A DNA stretch of 64,000 nt from Xiphophorus maculatus (GCF_002775205.1 NC_036453.1:5793103-5857102), one strand, 5' to 3'. Positions 48,506 through 61,884 are shown, numbered from the stretch's first letter. The notes: generated from the sequence alone by a model not told the origin. Numbers and translations are program-made.

Positions 48506-50929
48506 CTATGCAGAAAAAATAAAGCAAAGGATTGTCTGCAATACTTTGAAACTTTGGATTCAGTGCTACAGATATCTATGCGTACCAGCTGTGACAGATT
48601 TCTCTACTGTGATTAATACTCCAGCTGTATTGAACCTAGCATTCCCATCCCTATTTGAAGTTGTATTCATGTATTAACAGGGCTCTGCAACATGTCACTG
48701 TTGTATGACATGTATCGACATGAAATTGTCTGCTCCAAGCCATAAATCATGACATGGGTATTAATTTGATGTGTTCCAGTTTATTAGCATCTTCTGCATA
48801 ACTGATGTGACTTAAGGAGGGCAGACATTGTGTTAGTTCAACATATTTAACTTGCCAGTCTATATGGCAAAGGACTGTAACTAATGCTCACTTTCTACAG
48901 CTAGCCCCTTTATCCCCAGCTGGTTTTAAGCCTTGGCCTCTTTAAGTCTATTGAGCCAATAAAACTGAAACAGTATGTTTATGAAAAAGTTAGTTAATAA
49001 AGAAAGTTTCTAATTTTTTAGAATTAATGTTCACAGTGTGCAGGTACACTGAGATGACTGACTCAAAATCTGGGTAAATGTGTTGGATGTCCAACACTTA
49101 GATGATAGACAACAATACAATATCTGTTCATGACACTGTCCTAACATTTTTTGTTTCGGATTGTGTTAACAAACGTCACATTAACACATGGAAAGTTATC
49201 TGCAATAATGCCTGCTTTCCTAGAAGTGACCAGACATGCAAACATGAAAAGCTGTCTTCTCAATGAAAGCAGGCATTAATCCAGATTATTTGTTCATCAA
49301 CACCTTAATCTGCATCTTAATGCTCATAATTCTATTGGAAATTGGAAAATGTACTGTTCTGTAGTTTACATTGACTCATGACATTGTGTAATATGGTCTT
49401 CTATTTTTCTCATATTAAGGCTTTGAAACTATTATATTGTTTATTTCAAAGTTAAGTAGTTCCATTGTCCTACATGTTTTAGATCTCTCTAAAACACACC
49501 TGAGTCGGTTTTTGGATTATCCCCAAAAGACATAATCGAAACTCTGCTGAGTTTACTGCTCTGTCCTGATATATTTTATGCTCAGAATCTAACCTCAGAA
49601 CGTTGAGGTAGATTACACTTTATGAAAATTGTTCCTCTCAACCTGGAAGCAGCAGAACATGCTGTCTGTATTGTATTCGGTCTATTAAAGAAGATTGAGA
49701 TAATGCTTCACAACTTAACTGTGCAGGTGATCAAAACAATTTTAAGAAATAGCTTGAAGTCCATTTTAATATGATGACAGCTTCTTTGTGTCTTCAAACT
49801 GTGCGAGACCTCTATAAAATCTAAAAGTTTCTCTCTTTAGACAATTAAATAAAAGGTTTAATTCCCCAAGCCAATTTAACCAAATTAGAGGACAAATTAC
49901 ATGAGTAATGAAAAGTAATTGGGCATCCTGTAAATGAAAGAAAGACAAACGGGCCTGTCACCTCCACTTCTACTCAGCATTTTCCCTTATTCAGCTTTTA
50001 ATTCCCCCATTTCTCAAACACTGACATCCAATCTACAGTTCCAAATATGTAAAAGCACTAAAAATCTCTGACAACAAGAGTTTACAAAGCAAGACAAACT
50101 CACTGCTTTGTGCCTACAATTAGTTTTATTTTGCACTCTATTCATAAAAAAGATGACCATCAAGTCCAGAAGATAGAAACAATTTGCTCCTATTTTGTGC
50201 TGAACTGCAGTTATTCTGTCACCAGCCACAAATTAAGGAGCTGTAGTGATCAAAGAAAGTGGGGTAGAAAAAAATTATGTTTTCCTGTTTTGTATTATAT
50301 ATTTCAGAAAATTTTTGGTCTTGATCTGAGGAATCTTCTCTTAACATATGATTGGATGGATCACCTTTCAATGCATATTTACATCTAAAAGTGATATGGA
50401 GGCTTTTGATGCATTTCAACTGCTTCATCTGGAGATTAAAATCACTGACAGTAACAGAAACCTGATGTGTGACACCTAAACATATAATTTTAAAAAAAAA
50501 TTTAACTATTTTATTTTTTAAAAATGTAATAAAAAATATCACAAACACCTTAGTGGGAAGAGAGGATAAATTCTACATTCAGTGACATTGCTCACCCATT
50601 CTTTTTTTTTAAACTAGCAGTGTGACAACTGTCCCCTTTCGTTCTCCTGCTTCAAAATTGCCAAAAGTTTGTAATTATAAATCTCTAACAGGTTAGATGG
50701 GATTCATTGATAGGTGTCTAAGTGTAACACAGCTGTATTTTTATATGACTGTAGGATTTTAATGGTTTGAAAACTGAAAACTTGCTGTTGGTTCTCTGTC
50801 CCTGTTGAGCTGTTGTGTTTATACCTCCCTTCCTTTAATATTCCCTGTGCACCGATTAGGCTGTACTGAATTGACTGTCTGTTGCTCTTCAATGAAAATG
50901 ACTCCTAATGGGCCTCACTAAATGGCCAG

Positions 50930-51320
50930 ATCCTAGGCAGTGGAGGAGAAACAAGGGGTTTCTGCACAAAACAGTCGACACAGCATCAGTAAAAAGACAG
51001 AAAATTCAGTGCGGATTGAGCGAGAGAGCTGCTTGCTGTACTAAGGGGCTCCAAATGTTGGTGAAATATAGTTAACGAGCCTGACCAGAGGGTAGGTGGC
51101 TGTCAAGTAGAGCCTGGCATTTTGGGCTTGTTTGAGTGTGCTTGCTGGCCAGCGAGTGCCTTGTGTGTTTATTTGTTTGACTCGGGCACCCAGCAGGCAA
51201 AATAATTGAGTTCACATGTCGATAAGGTCTTTAAACATTAGCTTTGCCATGGCAGCCACAACTGGGCCATAATAACCTTAATAATTGGTTTTTAGATGTC
51301 ACTTCTATTTTAAATTGGAT
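50930..51320. other. Candidate conserved non-coding element
   Basis: Repeat-free and richer in G+C than its flanks, this stretch includes CTGGCCAGCGAGTGCC, GACTCGGGCACCCAGC and AATAATTGAG/TTAATAATTGG homeodomain-type words. No open frame with homology is present. Confidence 0.28.
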
Positions 51321-51847
51321 ATTAATTGTGATGTTGATTTAGCACGACAAGCATGCACCCCAACAAATATACACCAACTACCTGAAAAATATATTTACTG
51401 TTCCAAACCAGTTGACTGCCGTGAATTGCAATTACCATTCATTCCTGCAAACCTAATGTAGAAGGAAACGGTGATGCACCTGCAGAAATTAGAAGATTTT
51501 ACCATCAAGTCGATGATTTTAAAAGTCAAGACATTTTGCTCTTTCAACCATCACATTAAAAAATATGGGTAACTTTTTGACTAAAACAAAATATATTCAA
51601 ATATTTGTTCGCACATACTTTTGGTCTCTAACAATTTTGGTGCCTACTCAATTCCTTTAACATAAAATAAATACAGTGTACTTCAACATATGGCCTGTTA
51701 CCATATTGAACTTTTGAAGTTTACAAGTAAATGTCTAAGCATCTAGCTCAAGATGCTTCAAGAGAAGTTATTGATGGTAAATAATAACAGGATCAGATGA
51801 CACTATCATCATCCTTATTGTATATGAATCCAAATTAGTTGATTCTG

Positions 51848-51897
51848 GAGTCTATTGCTAACTGCTAGTTCAAACACTAGCAGTTAGCATTAGACTC
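51848..51897. repeat. 22-bp inverted repeat with one mismatch
   Basis: Left arm 51848-51869 and right arm 51876-51897 pair at 21 of 22 positions around the loop TCAAAC. The core is GCTAACTGCTAGT / ACTAGCAGTTAGC. Confidence 0.85.
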
Positions 51898-53104
51898 TGT
51901 ATACATTTTATCCAGGAAAATTATCGGTTGTAAAGCAAAGACAGCAGTGATTTAAACAAATACTGTATATTTATGATTTTCTCTTTACACTAAATGTTTA
52001 AATGCATTTCCTGGGGGAATATTTTCTCCTATGTTTTCTTCCAGTTTGTTTAAATGAAGGTTTTCCAATCATGACCGTGTACCTGCATACTCACAAAACT
52101 GCTGTGATAGTATCTAAGACTGAACATAGCTGAAAATGTTAATGAGATGGAAAACATATGCAGCCCCATTTATTTACAGCACGACAATTATTGTTGATGC
52201 GTATCCATCTGACATAAGTAAACATATAATCGCAGACATACTCAAACATGTAACAAATGCTCCATGAACAGCCTACTCACAAGCCTGTTGTATTTGCCCA
52301 AGAAAATAATTAACCTTGAGGAGAGCGAATGGATTTTGGAGGCAAAGGATTGAAAAGTGAATGCTAAGAAGGCAGTTCCTGCTGCTCAGTGACAGACCCA
52401 GAATGTACAGATATGGAGCTATACTATAAAAAACCATTGTTGTTTTCAATGTTTTGTTTCAACAAATCACACAGAAAAACCAACCTGAAGGTTAACCATC
52501 AAGCCAACCAACCAAAGAACAGACTAAAACTATTCCACCCAGTCACTCAACTATAAAAAAACAATCATCCAACCACAACCAAAACAGCATATTTGTCAAC
52601 CAATTGAACAACAATCAGCAATACCCCAAAGCACCTGAATTATAACTTTGGGTTTGAAAAGCATTTTGTTTGCTTAGATATTAAAACTAGTCTCAAAAAA
52701 GCAATAGCAGTCTTTCTAGGAAAGGTAGGTGATCATTTTGCATCTACATTGCTTTTTAAATTCACTTTATATCAAGATTTGTAGTTATTTATAAGGTTTA
52801 AAGATTTGTTGCCAATAACTATTAACAGAATCTGAACATATTGGAAATCTGTATCTATTGACAGTATCTAAGATCAGTCAGAGTCCTGGCCTGAATTGTT
52901 TCATTGCGTTTACACTAAAGGAATTTCTAAAACATTGTGGTAACATTTTATAACAAAACTTGCCAGTATTGCAATGGTGGTACCTAAAATGCATACAAAT
53001 AATTTAGAAAAGAATATTACTATTGCGTTTGATTTTTACATCCTAAGCGGTGCACCAAATTGTGAGTAAAATAAAATCAAAGATGTTTCCTCCTTTAAAA
53101 ATTA

Positions 53105-53540
53105 GGTGCACCACATGCACCAACAATTGTCATCTCATGAGATAGAGAGACCTAAAAATGACAGCCGTCTGTTGGAAGGTCACAACCTGTGCACTACAAA
53201 TCCGTTTGAGCTTTTTGGCTTGGCGATCTGCTATTACAATGGCCACCCAGAGGGGAAGTGCCTGGATGGATGGAGCTTTTTTAATCTCAGAAAAGCAAAC
53301 CTCTATGACCTTGTCAGGAGGTGTCCTAGGTCCAGGTGACTGACGAGACTCCCCACTGGCTTGGCACATAGCAGGAAGCAAAACCGCTGGGAAGAGAAAG
53401 ATGAGAAAGGGAGTTTGTGAACTCTCATGGCAGAGTTGGATAAAAGACGAGTGTTTAGTGGCTGCAGAGAGATGAGAGATAGGGTTGGTATTTGTCAGAA
53501 AGTTGACAGTAATTATTGGAGCCACTCTTCCATGTGGAGC
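53105..53540. other. Candidate conserved non-coding or lncRNA region
   Basis: Balanced, repeat-free sequence with open frames of 77 codons (+) and 131 codons (-) that show no family signature. It has a SOX-type ACAATGG at 53236-53242. It ends shortly before the 37-bp direct-repeat pair. Confidence 0.22.
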
Positions 53541-53839
53541 CTGTTAGAAGTAGAATGTCAATCTTTAGTTTTTTTTGTTTACCAACTCTAATTCTTTCTT
53601 TGTAAGAGCTGCTTCACGTTGCTAAAATGATTAAACAGATAGGGACAGTGCAGCAGAAATATTCATCTTAAATTCATTTGTTTAAGAAGCTAAAAGGCAC
53701 GAGCTTCATGATTCCTTTGTCTGATCTATTGAAATCAGTTTGTTGGTGAATGACTCTTGACTTAATAACTGAAGATCTTTATTTATAAAGAATCAGGACA
53801 ACACAAGACAAGAAATTATAATCCTTGTGAGGATATTTT

Positions 53840-54376
53840 AATGTCTGTGTTTCTGTTGACTGTTTACAGGGATGGCTTTGTTTTACTCAGGCTTTCAGAG
53901 AGGGCAAAAACTCATGTAGCAAAGAATATGGGAAGAAATTAGCTACATAAACAAACTCATAATCCAACCGTATACTCATGAAGAAGTAAATATATCTACT
54001 AATCTATTTTAAACCTACCTGGCCTCTAAATGTCCTGGAAAGACATGTCAAGTCTTCTACTGGGACCAAATTACAGCCATGCAGATGCCATCTTGCCTTA
54101 TTTGGCTGAAGGCTATTTCATTAAAAAATGAGGAAGTGGAGTGCAGAATGGATAAAAGGGTACGTTTTTAATCAAAAGTCTGACTGATTCTGAAAAAAGT
54201 GACTGATAACTTGGATGAGCAAAAAGCCAAACAGTTTAACTGAGTAGCAGCCTGTCACATACCATGACCTACGAGAAATTTATTTTACACAAGTCAGGGA
54301 TTATGAGCAGTGTCTGTGAAAGTGTTTAGACTTTTAATGAATGTCTGTGTTTCTGTTGACTGTTTACAGGGATGGC
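53840..54376 (+). repeat. 37-bp exact direct repeats 500 bp apart
   Basis: The 37-base word starting AATGTCTGTGTTTCTGTTGA and ending TTTACAGGGATGGC occurs at 53840-53876 and at 54340-54376 without a mismatch. A looser match (CTCAGG) follows both copies. The intervening DNA shows no recognised element. Confidence 0.85.
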
Positions 54377-54755
54377 CTGGATTTCCTCAGGGAAAACCAT
54401 GGGTGGGTTGAAGGTGCTGCTTCTGTGCTTTTTGTCAGTTTGGCTCAATCCAGTATTTGTAAGAAACGTTTCTGCTAATTTAGAAAGTTAAATAAAAGTT
54501 TTTAATCAAGATGTACTCTTGTATGACAAAACATCCAGCTTTTTCCTGCAAGATTGTTTATCAAAGAGAGATACTCGGATATTATTTTGGTTTACACATG
54601 CATTTACAGAGTTTTAAAAAATTCAAAACCGTCACCCAAAGAAATATGGAATTAATGTGGTTGCGATAATGAAGTATGTTAGAATTTCATCTTTACTGTG
54701 AGTAATGCCTTTTTTCAAAGGAGACGATAAGAAAATGTTAACCATACTCATACAG

Positions 54756-55091
54756 GTGCATCTTGATGAATTAGAATATTATTGAAAAGTTAATTTCATC
54801 TCAAGAACTTCGTTAAAACCTACCTAGACTGATGACCTCTAAGCCAGGTCAAATTGAAGCAGTTATAACAAATCTTGACAGAATATTGGGGTTTTCATTA
54901 TATTTCTGTAATAAAATATTTCTCCATTGGATTTTTAATAACTGTAAGGAAAAAATACTAAAATTAGCACAAATAAGCAATTGACATATTTTGCTGTGTG
55001 TGTGATATAATTTGATGAGCTTCATTTTACTTAATTGAACTTCTGAAATGAATGAACTTTTCAATAATATTTGAGCTTAATATGGTGCAGT
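54756..55091. mobile_element. MITE with about 38-bp imperfect terminal inverted repeats
   Basis: The left end ACAGGTGCATCTTGATGAAT followed by TAGAATATTATTGAAAAG pairs with the right end, whose complement reads CTGCACCATATTAAGCTCAA then ATATTATTGAAAAGTTC. At about 335 bp it has no open frame. Similar ends occur in fish Tc1/mariner-type families. Confidence 0.65.
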
Positions 55092-56888
55092 TAATAACTG
55101 CTGCTTGAAAAAATTAGATTACAGCTTTACCTTTGCCCACATGTACCTTACTCCTGAGTAAACAGAAAAGAGGTTGTCAGTCATTGGCTCATTCACATCT
55201 TCAGGCTTATAAAAGCACGAGGGAAACTCTATAAAAACTAATTTACACTCACTGATGAAATCCAGAGTACTGGGGAATAATCTTGCAGGCCAGTGTTAGT
55301 TTATTTATTAAAAACATGTAAACCTTTTTCTCATGTGGTTACCAGCCTAATCGCTTCTCAGTCTTGAGTTTGAGAATATTTTTGCATAAACTAAGTGAAA
55401 ATCAGGGTTTTATCAGGGCCAGGCTGTGGAGGTCAACACATTTACACTCCATTCACACCTATGAGTGATTATGTGTGTTTATTGAACATGACAGTGAAAA
55501 TACCACAGGGACAAGATTAAGAGACAAAAATGCAAGTAAACTTGTCTCTCCTTATGTGAAGTCCCATGCTAAATAACCGTGTATGGAAATTAGTTTTATC
55601 TTTGAAATCCAATTTAATTTTGTGCTGTTTATCATTTAACAATTTGTAAATAGAACTTAATAAACATAACTTAATAAGTGGAATAAATAAATAAATGCAC
55701 AGGGCTGTTTTCATAGCAGGTTTTTTGAGAATTAAAGTAAAATAAATATGTGATAATAAAACTGGTTTATTTTGAAGTGTAGAATGTAATAGATCATAAT
55801 TTAAAATAGCAGATAGAAAAAAATTTAATCTAAAACTTTGTTGAATGATGAATTCAGTTATTTTATATTTGACGTTTTTGTATTTAAGATTGTTTTGCAT
55901 TTTTTCATGACCTTTTTCACCTTTAGTTGGTGTTTTGATGTCTGTGGCATCTACTTTAGCCAGGCCAGCTGCAAAGATTGTGATGGAGTCTAGTTAAGGT
56001 ATAGACAGCCAAACATTTCATACAAACACAGCTGCCAAAAATGGAATTCAACTCTTATTATATTGTTTGCTGGTGTGTTAGTGAGTTTTGTTCAGCACTT
56101 GAGTCGCTGTGGGATTAAGAGGGCGACCTAACTAAAGTACTGTGGAGTGCTCCAGCCTTTCTCCAGACATCAATTATTTTGTTCTTAGGTTTAAAACTAA
56201 CATTTGCTCTTTTTTTTCTCAAAACTGACAAAATAACAATAACAAGTACGCCACAATTTCCTATGCTGCTTCACTTCATGGCTTCTCCATAAAAATCCTA
56301 TTTTTATCAGCCATAAACAATTCAAAGGACAGGCTTAAGGAAACTTATGCTACAATTTCTAATGAATTTAGTTTCAGACTATCTGAAAGTTGTTACATTA
56401 TGGTAACATGAATTATTAAAAAATAAAGGTAGCTTTTGTTGTCTGTAGAACACTCCTAAACTATTTGCATCAGTGTTACAAAATGCAAAGTTCTCCATAC
56501 AATTTGGCTTCAAATGCAAACAATTTTTAGAACACTGTGAAAAAGATCTTCCATCCTGAATCAAGATATTTATAAACTCTGGTTGCCATGCTGACATGCA
56601 GAGAGGGGAAAATCTGTCTTTTTTCAGAAACCGTTATGCAGACACCCACATGGTGCCTTGTTGGGTCTATCAGTCACTGAATGTGTCAAATCATTGTGAG
56701 CTGTGCTTGGATAGAAAGAAATTCTCTCTCTATGTGAGACAAAAACATTTATCACAAAAGAATTGGTCAGTCTTAGCTGTTTAATAGATAATCCTAAAGT
56801 TATTATTCGGTTAGGCACACAGATAAAGGTTAAAAACCTGTTCACTAGTCAATTATTCTCCAACCCGAGCAATTTTCCAATGCTAAAT

Positions 56889-56943
56889 CGTATTTCTTAA
56901 GTCTCTAAGAAATACGACTTAGAGAAATCTAAGTCGTATTTCT
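56889..56943. repeat. Three-arm overlapping inverted repeats
   Basis: Arm 1 CGTATTTCTTA (56889-56899) pairs with arm 2 TAAGAAATACG (56906-56916). Arm 2 in the extended form AGAAATACGACTTAGA (56908-56923) also pairs perfectly with arm 3 TCTAAGTCGTATTTCT (56928-56943) across a GAAA loop. Two mutually exclusive hairpins are therefore possible. Confidence 0.9.
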
Positions 56944-57879
56944 CTCCTGTTTTATGTTGTCTGTTTCAAATTTACTTTTCATGTATTTACTATGGAGGAT
57001 TAGCCTTTGCTACCTTGAACCTTTCACTATATCTACCTGCATAAAAGTTTGTAGGATTATATTTAAATTCTTCTTTTAATGCGAGTTTCTTTATATTATT
57101 CAAACCGTAAGCAGCACATTGAACTTTTCTCCCCTGCTACAAAAAATGAAACCTTTAGTAATCACTTAAGCAATTTTCACAATGTACTGTCAGAAATACT
57201 TTTTATTTGGTTTGTATGCAAAACAACAGAAAAAGGGCATAAGTGTAACATGAAAGAAAAATAAACATACTTTCACAGCAAAACGGAAATGGTTCAGATC
57301 ATATAAGGATCATGTTAAAATGTTCTAAAGTTCCTGTCAAACCTTAAATCCAACTAGACATATATGACAAGATAAGGAAACTGATGTTCAGATAATTTGC
57401 ATGACTAAGCCTGAGCTATTTAAAGAAGAATGGGCAAACATTCTATGTTGTAAAAAAAAATGGTTGAGATACCACAAAAGTACAAATATATTTTGTTAAA
57501 TACTGTACCACTTCACTAAATCTACCAAATATTCATTTGTTTTCTTTAGTTTTTCTCAAATATATCTTATAACTCCTGTGCACAATTTTCCCCGCCTTTG
57601 TTTTTGTCTCCAGAGTTTATACTTAACTTACATCATATGTTATCTAAGCTGATGAGGAAAGAAGTTTGTGTCTGTTTTCCTAGCTGAAAGGAACTCAGGA
57701 TTTAATGTGGATTGGACACAAGGAAATTTGACAATCTAATATGCGTGCAATGACGGTGTCATGCCTGTGAGGATATAAACACTGTCAGAAGGGTTGCCAA
57801 AGCCCAGACAGCGTGTTCCCGCAGGCTTGGTGGACCAAGGCTGGATTGGTTAGGGGATGAATTGGAGTATGTACACACA

Positions 57880-58180
57880 TACACACATTCAAATACAGGC
57901 AGATGCACACAATGCATCTAATTGGCAGAAGACAGCTGCTGCCGACCAGAAAACGCATGTGAAAGTATACTCATCACTCTCTGGCCCGTGGGCAGCCACG
58001 CCACGCTTAACAATTTCCCCCCTCTTGTAATGAGCACAAATGTGCAGCGAATTAATTTCCTGTCCAAAGTGTTTTATTTACACATCATGTGGCAGCGCAA
58101 AGGCTAACAACCTTTGATTGTCATAATCTTCTCATCATAGATGCAAGATAACGCCTGGACTATAACTCAACAATTCATTA
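57880..58180. other. Candidate conserved non-coding element
   Basis: Repeat-free stretch with a dense set of plausible sites: GAATTAATTTCC (homeodomain), TTTATTTACAC (forkhead-like) and CCTTTGATTGTC (TCF/LEF, CTTTGAT at 58112-58118). It is among the strongest such candidates in the window, but conservation is untested. Confidence 0.3.
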
Positions 58181-58724
58181 GAGCAGCATTAATTTGATGC
58201 GTCTCGTTTTTAAACAGTTTATAGTTTTATTGTGTTCCATTAAAGTTTATAGCATAGTTGTACGCATATGTGCGCTCTCCTCGCAAAATATCTCACGCTA
58301 AAAGAAACTGAGATTTTACTTTGCCATACTGAAAATGCAGGCTCTTCATAGTTAGATAAAATAAAGTATAGATAAGGAAAACAACAATACAACCAGTTGA
58401 AGTTGCTTATATAAGTGTATTTATTATAAAAATGCATGCTTTAAGAAATCCATGTATATGTTTGTCTGATAAATTCACTACCTAAGTCCTTCATTTGGGT
58501 TTTGGTTTGCTGTTTTCTTTGATGCAGATGTCTACTTTTATTTAAAGTGATCTTTTTGAAGGAAGATTTCACCATTACTGCTAATGTCTTGCAGAATGAC
58601 ACTAAAAACCCAACGGTTTAGAGTTACTTTTGAACCATAACAAATGGAACCTTAATCAATATATTTGACATGTATTGATTTTTTAAATTCACTACAAAAT
58701 GTAATGTCCTTACTGGTCACACAA

Positions 58725-58815
58725 TTGTTGACCGTGTTTTTGTATGTTTTTATGATGTAAAGCTGTTTAAACTACCTTGTTGCTGAAATATGCCATACAA
58801 ATAGACTTGATTGAT
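58725..58815 (-). repeat. Truncated retroelement tail, copy 2 (inverted)
   Basis: Read on the - strand it gives TCAATCAAGTCTATTTGTAT, CATATTTCAGCAACAAGGTA and CAGCTTTACATCATAAAAAC. This is the same tail as at 25262-25360 in opposite orientation, with scattered differences. Confidence 0.6.
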
Positions 58816-61289
58816 TGAGCTTGATTGATGATGCATGTAATGTGTTGAAAATTTGACTTGGATTGAAAACTTGAGATATGTTTTCTTCCTCTTATTCAAG
58901 GTTGGGTTGAATAAATGGTAAGAAGCTCCAGGAAAGAAGTGCTGATATCTTTCTCTCTAGCAGCACTGATCAGCTGTTTCTGGAAGAATTCACAGACATT
59001 CCAAGGGCAGGAGAGATTTTTTAGGTCTGCCAAAGTCCAGTATGCCAGAGAACCAGATACTTCCCAGTGTGACATGTCTGGATGATCTTTAACTACAGAT
59101 GTCCACACATATGCTGAGATATCAATAGAATCTTTTTGAGTCGATGGAGGGTGATAAAGTGTGATGGGGTTCCTCACCATCTGAAATCAAAACTTCTTCA
59201 TCTGAAGGAGAATAAATTTAGCATAAAGTATACCAAACTCATATTTAATAAATTAGAATATGCATTCCAGTGAGGCTCATTCATCAGAATAAAAATACTG
59301 TTTGAAAATGGTCAACCTTTAAGCAAGTAGTTTTCACATAGTTTTCATCATTTGTATTAAAAATGTTTTTTATTGGTCTGATGTAATATTATAATTCTGA
59401 ATGTTATGCTTTTACTAACCATACGTAGAAATAACACAAATAAAGGCCTTCAAATATCCTGTGTAAATAATCTATATGTGTTGCACTTATCTGTAAAGTT
59501 CCCAAAATAAATATAATTTATTGAAGGAGTCTGTCTGTATGGATACGACTCTCTTTTGCTATTTGTAGTTACTATGCTGACTGTGTTATGCACTTCAGCA
59601 AGAGCTCTACTCAGCTGAATGTGTAAAAATAATATGTAGCACTTTCTGTCATCTATGCTAGACTTAATGCTCCAGGTTTGTAAAGCTTACAAATAGATAA
59701 AGGTTACAAATAGATAACACAAGGGATTCTATAATGCATCAAACTCTGTCAATCTACCTGCATATCATTATCTGACTAACTAAAATGTCTACTTTTTCTA
59801 TTTAGTAGGTTACGAACTGGATTAAAAATCCGGCAATATATAAATACAGCAGGTCAATAAATGTATAATTAACATGCCTTTTCCTCCTGTATTTCAGACT
59901 TCTGCTTCTCTTCCTGCTGTTGAAGTAAAGCAGAAGAGCAAAGCAGACCTGTAAGATTAAAAGCTCTCGTTTCCTCTCACAGAGCAGTCTGACTGCCTAA
60001 TAGGTCTCATGGTCTCTTTCTGTTGACTGACCAGCAGGGAATGAATGTAAGCTCAAGAATTCAGTTATATTAAGATATATGGCATGTAGTAGAGAAGCAG
60101 ATAGTTGTGACAGTATGGGATTGGCTGAATGTAAAATAGAAATGCATATATATATTCTCTGAAGATACATAAATAATGATGGCATTTTGCATTACTATTT
60201 TCTTAAAATATAAGGATAAAAAATTTCTTGGTCACTACTCATGCCAACCCAGCTGTTTACTTCCTTCCTCTGTTAAAGCTATGGCCCACCTCCAGATTTT
60301 AATGTTCCAAAAAAGGAAAGAAATGTTACTCAGCTACAGTCCCATTTGTGAAACAGTGATTATGCTGTAATTAGTTTTTTTTTATTGGGTTTTATTTGTA
60401 CTGTCATATAACCCAGAGGATTTTCATGTACGGGAAGATTTTCTGTGATGCAGAGAGAGAGATACAGGTTTTAAACTTTGGGTTTCTTGAGAAATTTTAT
60501 TTAGTTTTACTATGACCATTTTTCCATTAAGCTGCAGTCACACTGTTTCCCATCGTGCCATGTCTCCTCATTTAACCAGTGTTAAATTTAAATAAATAAA
60601 GTGTTAAATGAGGGGAAGGTTGACTATGTTTGAAGTATGTGTGTTGCCTTTGGTGCCCTCTCTTTCTGAATGGTGCATGTACATGTGTATTTGGATCAAG
60701 GGTGTGCTCTTCTGCATTTTTACAAATATCCAACTATATGAATGAGAAATAAATAAAATAATTAATAGCTGAATCAAGCAGAAAGTAGAGCCAGACATTT
60801 GTATGGGGTTCATACATCCTGAATCCCAAGGCAAGTAAAGCACAGCATGACATTGTCATTTTCTCATTGCAGTGATATTTGGTTGCCGTTTCTGTAGCAG
60901 CAGTGCACATGTACAGAATACATACCTTTGAGAGCTGATCAATGCTTTTTGGTATTCCAAAAGAATCTTTGACAACCTGGCTTATGAGGTGATCAAACTG
61001 TGGATGGTTTATTATGTAGATGTGTGGGAACATTATTATCCAACGGTATCATGTATTCCTATACCATCAAAATAAAAAAGAAGATACATTATAATTTGAC
61101 ATAATATGGTAAAATTTTCAATTCATTGGGAAAGTAGAAGAAAGTATTTTGTTGTCATTTAAAGCTTAAACATAAAATTGACAACATTTGTGAAGGTCAG
61201 AGCTTTATACAATCTATATTAGGAAAGCTGACACATCACTGACCGCTGCATCTGTAGTTAGAATTAACATAATAATCTGGATCTTTGTG

Positions 61290-61650
61290 CCCTTGTTGGC
61301 CTTTGTTGTAGAGATGATAGAGGGCATCTATCTGAATGGATGTGAAGTGGCTGAGCAGCTCACATCCCACAATGGGCCTAAGATTCACATTTACTTTTGT
61401 CATATATTGATCTGGTTAGCCAGAATTGTCACAGTTAATGAATTGTAGGAGTATTTATGGCCAGCTATTGAAGAGAGAAGGCATCAGTTATAGCTGAGGC
61501 AATATTTATGCATTAGGGGAGCCATTTAGGGTGTATATGAAAGGGTTACATTTGAGTAGAGGAAACAAATGGTTTGATTGTTAACAAAGTTGAACAATAG
61601 CTGTCACAAGTCATATGCATAGCTGCTTTTTTCTTTTGCTGTTATTTAAG
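61290..61650. other. Candidate conserved non-coding element
   Basis: Repeat-free sequence with GTTAATGAATTG, AATATTTATGCATTAGG, ATTGTTAACAAAG and TCATATGCATAG words that suit homeodomain, HNF1-like or POU factors. No coding signature. Confidence 0.28.
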
Positions 61651-61884
61651 TAAATTAACAGATGCCCCTCCCTATTCCTTTTCTCATTTCTCTCACTTAC
61701 ATATCATCTATGCCCTGTAGATGGAAGCAAAGTCCCATGGACAGAGAGAGAAATTTGGGTTGATGTAAGTTTTTCCACACGATGAGTGGCACACTCGAAG
61801 CTTCTCTGCTGGCAGACAGGTCCTTTAAACTCTCTTCAATCAAGTTTCCATAAAGGCAGAAAGTGACCCAGTTCTCCTTACGAT

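Noticed and set aside
48306..48677. 123-codon open frame on the + strand
   Set aside because: Runs through a known dispersed repeat fragment (48404-48505) and shows no protein family.
53130..53525. 131-codon open frame on the - strand
   Set aside because: No recognisable domain, no splice context and an overlapping frame on the other strand; treated as part of a candidate non-coding element.
55517..55900. 127-codon open frame on the - strand
   Set aside because: Composition (Lys, Ile, Leu, Phe, Asn) is what AT-rich DNA gives by chance; no homology seen.
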